This document shows, piece after piece, positions 37,268-46,087 of a stretch of 64,000 nt of DNA. Under the pieces are notes generated by a model. The model was not told where the DNA came from. It was given only the letters and a program-made list of their open reading frames with translations, and made no database searches. The position numbers and the translations under genes were made by a program. The DNA comes from Flavobacterium eburneipallidum (GTDB lineage: Bacteria > Bacteroidota > Bacteroidia > Flavobacteriales > Flavobacteriaceae): the NCBI RefSeq assembly GCF_027111355.2, contig NZ_CP114291.2:1798001-1862000 (forward strand). The letters are read 5' to 3'. The number at the start of each line of letters is the position of its first letter. Position 1 is the stretch's first letter.

Positions 37268-38047
37268 TTATTCTACACTAACTCTAACATCGTTTATGAC
37301 AGGAATTGTATCTACTTTTTTGAAATAATCAATTAGTATGTTTCTCAATTTATAATCGAGGTCAAATTTTGCTATTCCTTTTTTAAAGAAATTCATATTG
37401 TCACCACCATTAGACAAGTAATCATTGGTAGCAACATAATAAATAGTGTTTTTGTCAACCGCTTTACCTTGGATCAATATGTTTTTTCCCAAGTTATCTT
37501 TAGTTATTGTAAACGTAATTCCAGACACGGGATGTGGTTTTTGTGAGCTAATGAAATAATCCACAAGTTCCAATATTTGTTCTCCTTTTAAGGCAATAAC
37601 TACCAGACTATTTTCAAAAGGCATTATTTCGTAAGCTGTTCGGGCAGTCACATTTCCTTTAGGAAGTGTAGCTCGAATGCCTCCGTGGTTTAGAATACAC
37701 ATGTCTATATTCTTTTTTTCGCGATACAAAAACACGGTATTTCCACCTTGTAAAGTAACATCAGCCATCAAATTTCCTATGCTAGTTTGCCATTTTCCAT
37801 TACTTTTGTCCAAAGTTTCTGGGCAATAAGCTAGAACGTTGCTTAAATCTTGGTCAATATGTTCCCGGTAGGGTTTGATAAAAGCTTCAATATCTGGGTT
37901 TTGTTTTTCTGAAGCTGTAATTGGAATTTTTTTACCTTCTATCTTGGTAACATTGTAAGTCTGTTTTCCGCAAGAAGCGACTAATAAAAATGTTAAGAAT
38001 ATAACAAAAAGTTTTAAAACATCCTTATAGTTTTTTAGATTTACCAT
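37268..38047 (-). CDS. 5'-nucleotidase C-terminal domain lipoprotein
   Basis: 259 residues with lipobox LLVASCGKQ (Cys about 26). The remainder matches the 5'-nucleotidase C-terminal substrate-binding domain: SIGNLMADVTLQG (about 98), CILNHGGIRATLPKGNVTAR (about 125), VIALKGEQILELVDYF, and YYVATNDYLSNGGDNMNFF near the end. It lacks the catalytic metallophosphoesterase domain, which is the next gene 35 nt downstream in the same direction. The split of one enzyme into a lipoprotein and a Tat-type partner is the odd feature here. Confidence 0.86.
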   Translation of the reverse strand: MVNLKNYKDVLKLFVIFLTFLLVASCGKQTYNVTKIEGKKIPITASEKQNPDIEAFIKPYREHIDQDLSNVLAYCPETLDKSNGKWQTSIGNLMADVTLQGGNTVFLYREKKNIDMCILNHGGIRATLPKGNVTARTAYEIMPFENSLVVIALKGEQILELVDYFISSQKPHPVSGITFTITKDNLGKNILIQGKAVDKNTIYYVATNDYLSNGGDNMNFFKKGIAKFDLDYKLRNILIDYFKKVDTIPVINDVRVSVE

Positions 38048-38069
38048 CTGTTATGCGACTTAAATTAAG

Positions 38070-38077
38070 TAATTTTG
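38070..38077 (+). promoter_or_regulatory. Candidate -7 element before the DUF6913-like gene and dapA
   Basis: TAATTTTG, 18 nt before the ATG at 38096; no TTG at the -33 position (CTG instead). Confidence 0.4.
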
Positions 38078-38095
38078 TGACAAGGTAAAAGTAAT

Positions 38096-38614
38096 ATGTT
38101 TTTAAATTATATAAAGGATTATTTTTTAAAAAGGATATTAAAAAATAGTTTACACAACGTTAAGACTATTCCTTCGACTGTTTCGATACAAACGGTTGGT
38201 TTACTTATAGATGAAAGTTATTTTTTAGAAAAAGAAGCCTTAATAAAGGAATTAATAGCTAATGGAATTGTCGAAAATAATATCAAAACAATTCTTTACA
38301 GCAATAAATTAAAGAAAAGCGAATCAGATTCGCAATTAAATTTTTCTACAAGAGATATTAATTGGAAAGGAGAAATTACAAATCCAGCAGTTAATGATTT
38401 TATTCTAAAGAACTTTGATTTATTGGTAAGTTATTACGATGTGGAAAGAGCTATTTTATTGCATATTTCCCATAATTCTAAAGCATCTTTCAAAGTTGGT
38501 TTTTCATCAATTGACAAAAGAGTGAACCATTTGATGATTCAAACAAATGCCGAGAATTATTCCGTTTTTGTTCATGAATTATTCAGATACTTAAAAATAT
38601 TAAATAAAATTTAA
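38096..38614 (+). CDS. DUF6913-like protein of unknown function
   Basis: 172 residues, no signal peptide. Segments VSIQTVGLLIDESYFLEKEA, DINWKGEI, FDLLVSYYDVERAILLHIS and KVGFSSIDKRVNHLMIQTNA. It matches my memory of a Flavobacteriia family (DUF6913) that regularly precedes dapA. It is 8 nt from dapA, so cotranscribed. The function is not known. Confidence 0.68.
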   Translation: MFLNYIKDYFLKRILKNSLHNVKTIPSTVSIQTVGLLIDESYFLEKEALIKELIANGIVENNIKTILYSNKLKKSESDSQLNFSTRDINWKGEITNPAVNDFILKNFDLLVSYYDVERAILLHISHNSKASFKVGFSSIDKRVNHLMIQTNAENYSVFVHELFRYLKILNKI

Positions 38615-38622
38615 AATAGATT

Positions 38623-39510
38623 ATGCAATCATTAATAGGTACAGGTGTTGCTCTTGTAACTCCTTTTAGAGAAGATTTATCAATAGACACTGACGCATTA
38701 ATAAAAATAGTAAATTTCTCTATCGATGGAGGAGTAGAATACCTTGTAATATTAGGTACAACAGCAGAAAATGCTACAATGACCCAGGCCGAAAAAGAAT
38801 TTGTAATCCAAACTGTGGTTGATACTAATAATGGAAGATTACCGTTAGTACTTGGCGTAGGAGGTAATAACACTATGGAAGTAGTTGCAGAATTGAAAAC
38901 TAGAGATTTTTCTAAATTTGCTGCGATTCTTTCAGTTTCACCTTATTATAACAAACCAACGCAGGAAGGAATTTATCAACATTTTAAAGCGGTTTCAGAG
39001 GCTTCTCCAATTCCTGTAATCTTGTACAACGTTCCGAGTAGAACAGGAAGCAATATGTTGCCATCAACTGTCATGCGTTTGGCAAATGATTTCGAAAATA
39101 TTGTAGCTATTAAAGAAGCTAATGGAGATATGGTACATGCGATGCAATTATTAAAAGATAAACCAAAAGATTTTCTGGTACTTTCTGGTGATGATATGAT
39201 TGCTTTGCCAATGGTTTTGGCTGGTGGTTCAGGCGTTATATCTGTTATTGCGCAAGGTTTTCCAAAAGAATTTTCAGAAATGATTCGTTTGGGATTAAAT
39301 AGAAAAGTAGATGAAGCCTATAAAATACATTATCTTTTTTCAGACTGTATCGATATGATTTTCGAGCAAGGAAATCCAGCAGGAATCAAACAAGTCTTTC
39401 AATCATTAGGAATAGCAGATAATACAGTTCGATTGCCTTTGGTAGCAGCCGATCAATCCTTGGCAAATAGAATCGGAGCTTTTGTCGATAAAATCAATAA
39501 ATTAGCTTAA
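38623..39510 (+). CDS. dapA: 4-hydroxy-tetrahydrodipicolinate synthase
   Basis: 295 residues, TIM barrel of the DHDPS/NAL family. Landmarks: [24 protein letters not shown] (about 46), the catalytic Tyr in [13 protein letters not shown] (about 135) and the Schiff-base Lys in [10 protein letters not shown] (about 163), then LSGDD. It condenses pyruvate with aspartate semialdehyde, the first lysine/diaminopimelate-specific step. Confidence 0.95.
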   Translation: MQSLIGTGVALVTPFREDLSIDTDALIKIVNFSIDGGVEYLVILGTTAENATMTQAEKEFVIQTVVDTNNGRLPLVLGVGGNNTMEVVAELKTRDFSKFAAILSVSPYYNKPTQEGIYQHFKAVSEASPIPVILYNVPSRTGSNMLPSTVMRLANDFENIVAIKEANGDMVHAMQLLKDKPKDFLVLSGDDMIALPMVLAGGSGVISVIAQGFPKEFSEMIRLGLNRKVDEAYKIHYLFSDCIDMIFEQGNPAGIKQVFQSLGIADNTVRLPLVAADQSLANRIGAFVDKINKLA

Positions 39511-39544
39511 AAAAACACCTTGTTTTAAACAAAAAAAATATATT

Positions 39545-39574
39545 TTGAAGTGGCTGAATTTATAACTAAATTTG
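39545..39574 (+). promoter_or_regulatory. Promoter of the bamD operon
   Basis: TTG (39545-39547), 19 nt, TAAATTTG (39567-39574). Predicted leader to the preferred bamD start is about 136 nt and contains a hairpin at 39599-39618. Confidence 0.65.
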
Positions 39575-39598
39575 CCACCGAAACTTGGGTATTGTTTT

Positions 39599-39618
39599 TT
39601 GAAAGTCAAAACTTTCAA
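39599..39618 (+). other. Hairpin in the bamD leader
   Basis: TTGAAAGT and ACTTTCAA form a perfect 8-bp stem with a 4-nt loop, not followed by a U-tract. Its role is unknown. Confidence 0.4.
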
Positions 39619-39714
39619 CAGCGTTATAAAAGTAAATAAAAAATGAAATCGAAGATTCAAGATGCGAGTGTTAGCAAATGGGCAAAGCAATTCCAAAAAA
39701 ACAAAAATAGTATA

Positions 39715-40515
39715 ATGGTGGGTAAAAAAATAGTATCGTTATTGCTTCTTGTTCTCCTTTTGGGTTCGTGTAGTGAATATCAAAAAGCATTAAAGTCTGA
39801 AGATCCTGGCGTTAAGTTTGAAATGGCAACTCAATTATATGATGCAGGCAAATACAATGATGCCATTCGATTAATAGAACAAATTGCTCCAGCTTACAGA
39901 GGAAAGCCACAGGCAGAGAAATTATTTTATATGTTTTCAATGTCTTATTATAATACCAAACAATATTATCTAGCGGCTTATCAGTTTGATAGTTTTGTTT
40001 CAGGCTATCCTAAAAGTGAAAAAATAGAAGAAGCAGCCTATTTAGGAGCGATATGTTATTCAAAACTATCACCGTCTTATAGTCTAGATCAAACAGATAC
40101 TTTTAAAGCAATAGATAAATTGCAACTTTTTATAGATTCATATCCTAATTCAACTTATTTGCCAGAAGCCAATAAAACACTGAAATTATTGAATGAAAAA
40201 ATAGAGCAAAAAGTGTACGAAAACGCTAAAGGATACCATACCATTATGGATTATAAATCAGCAATGGTAGCTTTAGATAATTTTGTTTCAGATTATCCAG
40301 GAACATCTCTTAAAGAAGATGCTCTTTTTTATAAATACGATTGCGCTTACCAAATAGCAATTAATAGTATTCCTTCTAAAATGGAAGAACGTTTGAATAT
40401 TGCAAAAACAGCATACGGCAATTTAATTAAATACAAAGCCGATACTAAATACAAAAAAACAGCAGAAGAAATGGCTGCTAGAATAGAAACCGATTTAAAA
40501 AATTTCACTAAATAA
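39715..40515 (+). CDS. bamD: Outer-membrane protein assembly lipoprotein BamD
   Basis: 266 residues from the ATG at 39715 (MVGKKIVSLLLLVLLLGSCSEYQ; lipobox Cys about 19). An upstream ATG at 39643 in the same frame would place 24 charged residues before the signal peptide, so the inner start is preferred. TPR-type helices follow: VKFEMATQLYDAGKYNDAIR, KPQAEKLFYMFSMSYY, KSEKIEEAAYLGAICY, KEDALFYKYDCAYQIA. BamD helps BamA insert barrel proteins into the outer membrane. Followed after 9 nt by rpoZ. Confidence 0.92.
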   Translation: MVGKKIVSLLLLVLLLGSCSEYQKALKSEDPGVKFEMATQLYDAGKYNDAIRLIEQIAPAYRGKPQAEKLFYMFSMSYYNTKQYYLAAYQFDSFVSGYPKSEKIEEAAYLGAICYSKLSPSYSLDQTDTFKAIDKLQLFIDSYPNSTYLPEANKTLKLLNEKIEQKVYENAKGYHTIMDYKSAMVALDNFVSDYPGTSLKEDALFYKYDCAYQIAINSIPSKMEERLNIAKTAYGNLIKYKADTKYKKTAEEMAARIETDLKNFTK

Positions 40516-40524
40516 ATAAAAGTC

Positions 40525-40842
40525 ATGGATTTAAGAAAGACAGTTGCTCCAGTAAACACAATAACTTACAACAAAACAGTTATCGAAGAACCTACAGGAA
40601 ATGTGTATGAAGCGATAACAATTATGGCTAAAAGAGCAAACCAAATCAACTCTGAAATCAAAAAAGAATTGACAGAAAAGCTAGAAGAATTTGCTACTTA
40701 CAACGATAGTTTAGAAGAAGTTTTCGAAAATAAAGAACAAATTGAAGTGTCTAAATTTTACGAAAAATTGCCTAAACCACACGCTTTGGCTGTGCAAGAA
40801 TGGCTTGATGGTAAAATCTACCACAGAGACGGAAACAAATAA
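40525..40842 (+). CDS. rpoZ: RNA polymerase omega-like subunit (Bacteroidota type)
   Basis: 105 residues, starting MDLRKTVAPVNTITYNKTVI, then GNVYEAITIMAKRANQIN, the omega helix with the conserved R-A-x-Q-I. The rest (ELTEKLEEFATYNDSLEE and KPHALAVQEWLDGKIY) is specific to Bacteroidota. Omega binds the beta' subunit and aids polymerase assembly. Between bamD and coaBC, an arrangement frequent in Flavobacteriia. Confidence 0.88.
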   Translation: MDLRKTVAPVNTITYNKTVIEEPTGNVYEAITIMAKRANQINSEIKKELTEKLEEFATYNDSLEEVFENKEQIEVSKFYEKLPKPHALAVQEWLDGKIYHRDGNK

Positions 40843-40848
40843 TATACA

Positions 40849-42060
40849 ATGTCAGTTTTAAGCGGAAAGAAAATTTTACTAGGTATTTCTGGTGGAATTG
40901 CAGCTTACAAAACAGCTACATTAGTTCGATTATTCATAAAAGCAGGTGCACATGTCCAAGTGATAATGACACCTGCTTCTAGCGATTTTATAACTCCGCT
41001 AACCTTATCGACTTTGTCTAAAAACCCAGTGTATTCTAGTTTTTATGACAAAACAGATGACAACGAAAAATGGAATAACCATGTCGAATTTGGACTTTGG
41101 GCCGATTTGATGGTTATTGCTCCTGCAACAGCCAATACTTTGTCAAAAATGGCCAATGGCAATTGCGACAATCTTTTAATAGCCACTTATTTATCGGCAA
41201 AATGTCCTGTTTATTTTGCACCAGCAATGGATTTAGACATGTACATACATCCTTCTACAATCGAAAGTTTTAAGAAATTGAAACAATTTGGAAATACCAT
41301 GATTCCTGCTGAAAGTGGTGAATTAGCCAGCGGTTTATCAGGCGAAGGAAGGATGGCTGAACCCGAAAATATTCTAAAATTTCTTGAAGCTGATTTAGAA
41401 AGCAAATTACCGCTCAAAGGAAAAAAAATACTAATTACTGCTGGGCCAACATACGAAGCCATAGATCCTGTGCGTTTTATAGGCAATCATTCTAGTGGTA
41501 AAATGGGTTTTGATATAGCGCAAAGTGCAGCAAATTTGGGAGCTTCGGTAATATTGATTTCAGGACCTACTCATTTCAAAATAGAGAATAGTTTGGTAAA
41601 AATTATTCGGGTTGTTTCGGCTCAAGAAATGTATGAGGCTTGCCATCAGTATTATGATGAAGTGGATGTAGCCATTGCTGCTGCTGCCGTTGCGGATTAC
41701 AAACCAAAGAATGTTGCACTGAATAAAATCAAAAAAACAGCTGATAATTTTAGTATTGAATTAGAAAAAACAAAAGATATTCTAGCTTCTTTAGGCAAAA
41801 TCAAGAAAAAGCAGTTTTTAATAGGATTTGCATTGGAAACCGAAAATGAAATTGAAAATGCAAAGCTGAAAATTCAGAAAAAAAACCTAGATTTGATAGT
41901 TCTTAATTCGTTGCAAGATGAAGGGGCTGGTTTTGGAAAACCTACTAATAAAATCACTTTTATTGATAGTAATTTCAAGGTAGAACCAATGAAATTAAAA
42001 TCGAAAGAAGACGTTGCCGATGATATTCTTAATAAAGTAATAGCCCATTTTTATGCGTAA
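40849..42060 (+). CDS. coaBC: Bifunctional phosphopantothenoylcysteine decarboxylase / phosphopantothenate-cysteine ligase
   Basis: 403 residues. The N-terminal flavoprotein half (1-185): LLGISGGIAAYKTATLVR, the active His in NHVEFGLWADLMVIAPATA (about 75) and YFAPAMDLDMY (about 130). C-terminal CoaB half (190-403): LITAGPTYEAIDPVRFIGNH with SSGKMGFDIA, and VAIAAAAVADYKP. It performs two successive steps of coenzyme A synthesis. 6 nt after rpoZ; its end overlaps the DUF4835 gene by 8 bp. Confidence 0.95.
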   Translation: MSVLSGKKILLGISGGIAAYKTATLVRLFIKAGAHVQVIMTPASSDFITPLTLSTLSKNPVYSSFYDKTDDNEKWNNHVEFGLWADLMVIAPATANTLSKMANGNCDNLLIATYLSAKCPVYFAPAMDLDMYIHPSTIESFKKLKQFGNTMIPAESGELASGLSGEGRMAEPENILKFLEADLESKLPLKGKKILITAGPTYEAIDPVRFIGNHSSGKMGFDIAQSAANLGASVILISGPTHFKIENSLVKIIRVVSAQEMYEACHQYYDEVDVAIAAAAVADYKPKNVALNKIKKTADNFSIELEKTKDILASLGKIKKKQFLIGFALETENEIENAKLKIQKKNLDLIVLNSLQDEGAGFGKPTNKITFIDSNFKVEPMKLKSKEDVADDILNKVIAHFYA

Positions 42061-42937
42061 AATAATTGTTTTTTTCTTTTTGTTGACTTTTGGTTTCACT
42101 CAAGCTCAAGAGTTGAATTGTGTGGTTACCATAAATACAGAAAAATTGCCCAATGCCAATCAGCAAATTTTTAAAACTTTGCAAACAGCTTTGAGCGAAT
42201 TTATCAATAAAACGAGTTGGACTAATCAGGTTTTTAAACAAAACGAAAAAATAAATTGTTCGATGTATATTACGCTTTCATCGAATAATTCCGATCAATT
42301 TGTTGGTACCATTCAAGTACAATCTTCAAGACCTATATACAATTCAACTTATGCCTCGCCAATATTAAATTTTAACGACAAGGATTTTAGTTTTAGATAT
42401 GTAGAATTCGAAAATTTAATTTTTAATCCAGCTGAATTCGATTCTAATTTAGTTTCCGTAGTTGCTTTTTATAGCTATATGATTTTAGGATTAGATGCTG
42501 ATAGCTTTGTTGCAAATGGTGGTGATTCTTATTTTGACACGGCTCAAAACATTGCTAACGTAGCGCAACAAAGTGGTTATAGAGGTTGGAGTCAGTCTGA
42601 TGGTAACCAAAGTCGCTATTTTTTGATAAACGATTTGTTGTCACCAACTTTCACCGAAATTCGTCAAACAGTGTTTCAATATCATTCAGGTTTAGACATG
42701 ATGAGTACTGATTTGAAAGCTGCCAAAGAGAAAATAAAAGCATCTATACTTAACTTGACCAAAGTAAATTCAGTAAGACCTAATGCCTTTTTGACTAGAG
42801 TATTTTACGATGCAAAATCAGACGAAATTGCCTCTGTTTTTTCAGGAGGTCCAAGTGTGACTATTAGCGATTTAGGCGATGTTCTGAATAAAACTTCTCC
42901 TCTTAATTCCAGTAAATGGGCTACCATTAAGTATTAA
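42053..42937 (+). CDS. DUF4835 family exported protein
   Basis: 294 residues with signal peptide (MRKIIVFFFLLTFGFTQAQEL). Segments ELNCVVTINTEKLPNANQQI, FKTLQTALSEFINKTSWTNQ, FLINDLLSPTFTEIRQTVFQ and YHSGLDMMSTDLKAAKEKI are the DUF4835 pattern. It overlaps coaBC and precedes recN, a conserved order in this group. Its position next to bamD suggests an envelope role, but that is inference only. Confidence 0.83.
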   Translation: MRKIIVFFFLLTFGFTQAQELNCVVTINTEKLPNANQQIFKTLQTALSEFINKTSWTNQVFKQNEKINCSMYITLSSNNSDQFVGTIQVQSSRPIYNSTYASPILNFNDKDFSFRYVEFENLIFNPAEFDSNLVSVVAFYSYMILGLDADSFVANGGDSYFDTAQNIANVAQQSGYRGWSQSDGNQSRYFLINDLLSPTFTEIRQTVFQYHSGLDMMSTDLKAAKEKIKASILNLTKVNSVRPNAFLTRVFYDAKSDEIASVFSGGPSVTISDLGDVLNKTSPLNSSKWATIKY

Positions 42938-42993
42938 TTAAAAAACTAGAATTTTACTCAAATTTCCGGCTTACTTCCATAAATACAATAGAA

Positions 42994-44646
42994 ATGATAA
43001 CTACACTATCGATAAAAAACTATGCATTAATTGAAAAATTAACTATTGATTTTTCTACAGGTTTTTCGATTATAACGGGAGAAACTGGTGCTGGAAAATC
43101 AATAATATTGGGTGCTTTAGGATTGGTTTTAGGAAAAAGAGCCGATTTGACTTCGCTTAAAAACAAAGAAGAAAAATGTATAATCGAAGCCCAATTTGAA
43201 ATCTCAAAATACAATTTAAAAGATTTTTTTCAGGACAATGATTTGGATTATGAAGACGAAACTATCATTAGACGTGAAATTTTACCTTCTGGAAAATCTC
43301 GTGCTTTTATCAATGATAGTCCTGTAAATCTTCAGGAATTGCAAGATTTGAGTTTGTTTTTAATTGATATTCATTCGCAACAGCAAACCCAAGAATTATC
43401 AGATGAAAATGTGCAATTTAAAATTATCGATGCCATTGCTAATAATTCCGAAGTGATAACTTCTTTTCAAAAGCTTTTAAAAGAATACAAATCAGATAAA
43501 ACAAAACTGAATGCTTTGTTGAAAAAACAATCGGAAGCTGGTAAGCAACAAGAATACAATACTTTTTTACTAGAAGAATTAGTTGCTGCTAAATTAAAAT
43601 CAGGAGAACAAGAAGAATTAGAAGCCGATTTTGAAAAGCTGAATAATGTTGAAATCATCAAAGAATCGATTGATAAATCTTTAGCAATAGCCAATGAAGA
43701 ACAATTTGGCGTTTTTCATAATTTGAATGAAATCAAAGTAGCATTGCAAAAAATAGCATCTTTTTCACCAGAATATCAAGCTTTGTTCGAAAGAATTACA
43801 AGCATAACCATTGATTTTGATGATGTTTCAAAAGAATTACAAAATTGTTCCGAGAAGTTATTAAACGATCCAGCTCAATTAGAATTAATCAGTCAAAAAC
43901 TGCAATTAATTTATAATTTACAAAAGAAACATCAAGTTACTTCGGTTGATGAATTATTGCAAATTCAAACAAATCTCCAAAATACGGTTTTAGAACTTGA
44001 AAATATAGAAGAAGAAATTGCTGTTTTGTCTAAAGCAATTGAAGAAAAAACACAGGAATTGGATACTATTTCGGCTACTATTCATCAAAATAGAGCTGAT
44101 GCTATTCCTGTTTTATCCAATCAATTGATTTCGATTTTAGAAACTTTAGGGATGCCTAATGTTCGTTTTAAAATGGAATTAATTCCATCTGAAACCTATT
44201 TCCAAAATGGAAAAGACGAATTGCAATTTTTATTTTCTGCCAATAAAGGAACTGATTTTGGCTTGTTGAAAAAAGTAGCTTCAGGAGGAGAAATGTCCAG
44301 AATTATGTTGGCTGTAAAAGCTATTTTAGCACAATATTCGAAATTGCCAACTTTAATTTTTGATGAAATTGACACAGGAGTTTCTGGAGAGATTGCTAAT
44401 AGAATGGGAGAGATTATGAAAGGAATGAGTAACAAAATGCAAATTTTTGCCATCACGCACTTACCTCAAATTGCAGCCAAAGGCGATTCGCATTTCAAAG
44501 TATTCAAATCGACAGTAGATGAAGATACCCAATCGGAATTGAAACTTTTATCTTCAGAGGAAAGAGTGGTTGAGATAGCCCAAATGCTCTCAGGAACCGT
44601 GATTTCTGATTCAGCATTAAACCATGCAAAAGCCTTGCTGAACTAA
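42994..44646 (+). CDS. recN: DNA repair ATPase RecN
   Basis: 550 residues, SMC-like. Walker A GETGAGKSIILGALGLVLGK (about 30), RREILPSGKSRAFINDSPVN, the long coiled coils in the middle (150-370), then SGGEMSRIMLAVKAIL (about 430), Walker B LPTLIFDEIDTGVSGE and FAITHLPQIAA. It acts in double-strand break repair. Last gene of the bamD-recN cluster. Confidence 0.95.
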   Translation: MITTLSIKNYALIEKLTIDFSTGFSIITGETGAGKSIILGALGLVLGKRADLTSLKNKEEKCIIEAQFEISKYNLKDFFQDNDLDYEDETIIRREILPSGKSRAFINDSPVNLQELQDLSLFLIDIHSQQQTQELSDENVQFKIIDAIANNSEVITSFQKLLKEYKSDKTKLNALLKKQSEAGKQQEYNTFLLEELVAAKLKSGEQEELEADFEKLNNVEIIKESIDKSLAIANEEQFGVFHNLNEIKVALQKIASFSPEYQALFERITSITIDFDDVSKELQNCSEKLLNDPAQLELISQKLQLIYNLQKKHQVTSVDELLQIQTNLQNTVLELENIEEEIAVLSKAIEEKTQELDTISATIHQNRADAIPVLSNQLISILETLGMPNVRFKMELIPSETYFQNGKDELQFLFSANKGTDFGLLKKVASGGEMSRIMLAVKAILAQYSKLPTLIFDEIDTGVSGEIANRMGEIMKGMSNKMQIFAITHLPQIAAKGDSHFKVFKSTVDEDTQSELKLLSSEERVVEIAQMLSGTVISDSALNHAKALLN

Positions 44647-44664
44647 AGAAATGGCTTATATTTG
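44635..44664 (+). promoter_or_regulatory. Promoter of fabV/ter
   Basis: TTG (44635-44637, inside the end of recN), 19 nt, TATATTTG (44657-44664). Predicted leader about 38 nt. Confidence 0.72.
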
Positions 44665-44706
44665 TTACCTTAAAAAAAATAAATAATCGAATAATAGTAT
44701 AGAATT

Positions 44707-45897
44707 ATGATCATAGAACCAAGAATGAGAGGATTTATTTGCTTAACAGCGCACCCAGCGGGATGTGAGCAAAATGTTGAAAATCAAATTGAATATATCA
44801 AATCAAAAGGAAAAATAGAAGGTGCCAAAAAAGTATTAGTAATTGGTGCTTCAACGGGTTTTGGGTTGGCATCTAGAATTACAAGTGCTTTTGGATCGGA
44901 TGCTGCAACTATTGGAGTATTTTTTGAAAAACCAGCTGCTCCAGGAAAAACGGCTTCTCCAGGCTGGTACAATTCAGCCGCTTTTGAAAAAGAAGCACAC
45001 AATGCAGGATTGTATGCCAAAAGTATCAATGGAGATGCTTTTTCTAATGAAATAAAAAGACAAACTTTAGACTTAATAAAGGCTGATTTAGGTCAGGTAG
45101 ATTTGGTGATTTACAGTTTGGCTTCTCCTGTACGTACTAATCCCAATACAGGTGTTACACATCGTTCGGTTTTGAAACCAATCGGTCAAACGTTTACGAA
45201 TAAAACGGTTGACTTTCATACCGGAAATGTTTCTGAAGTTTCTATCGCTCCAGCTGTTGATGAGGATATTGAAAATACAGTTGCTGTAATGGGCGGTGAA
45301 GATTGGGCAATGTGGATGGAAGCTCTTAAAAATGAAAATTTATTAGCACCAGGAGCTACAACAGTGGCTTATTCTTATATCGGACCATCATTGACAGAAG
45401 CGGTTTATCGTAAAGGAACAATTGGTCGTGCCAAAGATCATTTGGAGGCAACAGCATTTACTATTACAGATAGTTTGAAATCAGTAGGAGGTCAGGCTTA
45501 TGTTTCGGTAAATAAAGCATTGGTAACTCAAGCGAGTTCAGCTATTCCAGTTATTCCTTTGTATATTTCTTTGTTGTACAAAATTATGAAAGAAGAAGGA
45601 ATTCACGAAGGTTGTATCGAGCAAATTCAACGTTTGTATCAAGATAGATTGTACACAGGTTCTGCAGTTCCTGTTGATGAAAAAGGAAGAATTAGAATTG
45701 ACGATTGGGAAATGCGTGAGGATGTTCAGGCAAAAGTAGCTCAACTTTGGTTGGAAGCAACTACTGAAACTTTGCCAGCAATCGGTGATTTAGCAGGGTA
45801 TAAAAATGATTTTAATAACCTGTTTGGCTTCGGCTTTGAAGGTGTAGATTATTTAGCAGATACAGATGAAATGGTTACTGTTTCTAGTATTGCTTAA
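44707..45897 (+). CDS. fabV: Trans-2-enoyl-CoA/ACP reductase (FabV/TER family)
   Basis: 396 residues of the FabV/TER family: MIIEPRMRGFICLTAHPAGC, the NADH site VLVIGASTGFGLASRI (about 45), SPGWYNSAAFE and the active-site Tyr-x8-Lys as Y-R-K-G-T-I-G-R-A-K (about 235-244) within YSYIGPSLTEAVYRKG. It reduces the double bond of trans-2-enoyl chains with NADH. FabV (fatty-acid synthesis) and TER (acyl-CoA) cannot be separated by sequence inspection. Monocistronic, with promoter and terminator. Confidence 0.92.
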   Translation: MIIEPRMRGFICLTAHPAGCEQNVENQIEYIKSKGKIEGAKKVLVIGASTGFGLASRITSAFGSDAATIGVFFEKPAAPGKTASPGWYNSAAFEKEAHNAGLYAKSINGDAFSNEIKRQTLDLIKADLGQVDLVIYSLASPVRTNPNTGVTHRSVLKPIGQTFTNKTVDFHTGNVSEVSIAPAVDEDIENTVAVMGGEDWAMWMEALKNENLLAPGATTVAYSYIGPSLTEAVYRKGTIGRAKDHLEATAFTITDSLKSVGGQAYVSVNKALVTQASSAIPVIPLYISLLYKIMKEEGIHEGCIEQIQRLYQDRLYTGSAVPVDEKGRIRIDDWEMREDVQAKVAQLWLEATTETLPAIGDLAGYKNDFNNLFGFGFEGVDYLADTDEMVTVSSIA

Positions 45898-45923
45898 ATT
45901 TTATGCTATTATAAAAGTTTCAT

Positions 45924-45956
45924 AAACCATCACTTTTTTCGTGATGGTTTTTTTTT
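45924..45956 (+). terminator. Terminator of fabV/ter
   Basis: Perfect stem AAACCATCAC (45924-45933) with GTGATGGTTT (45941-45950), then six more T. Confidence 0.82.
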
Positions 45957-46087
45957 GTAATGATTGGTAGTTAATTTACATGAGTAATTTTACAAGATAT
46001 TTTGTAAATTGTATAAATTATTTTGTTTTTAATTCAAGAAGTTTGTTAGAATTATTTGGTGTTTTTTATAAATTAAAATTCAATACG

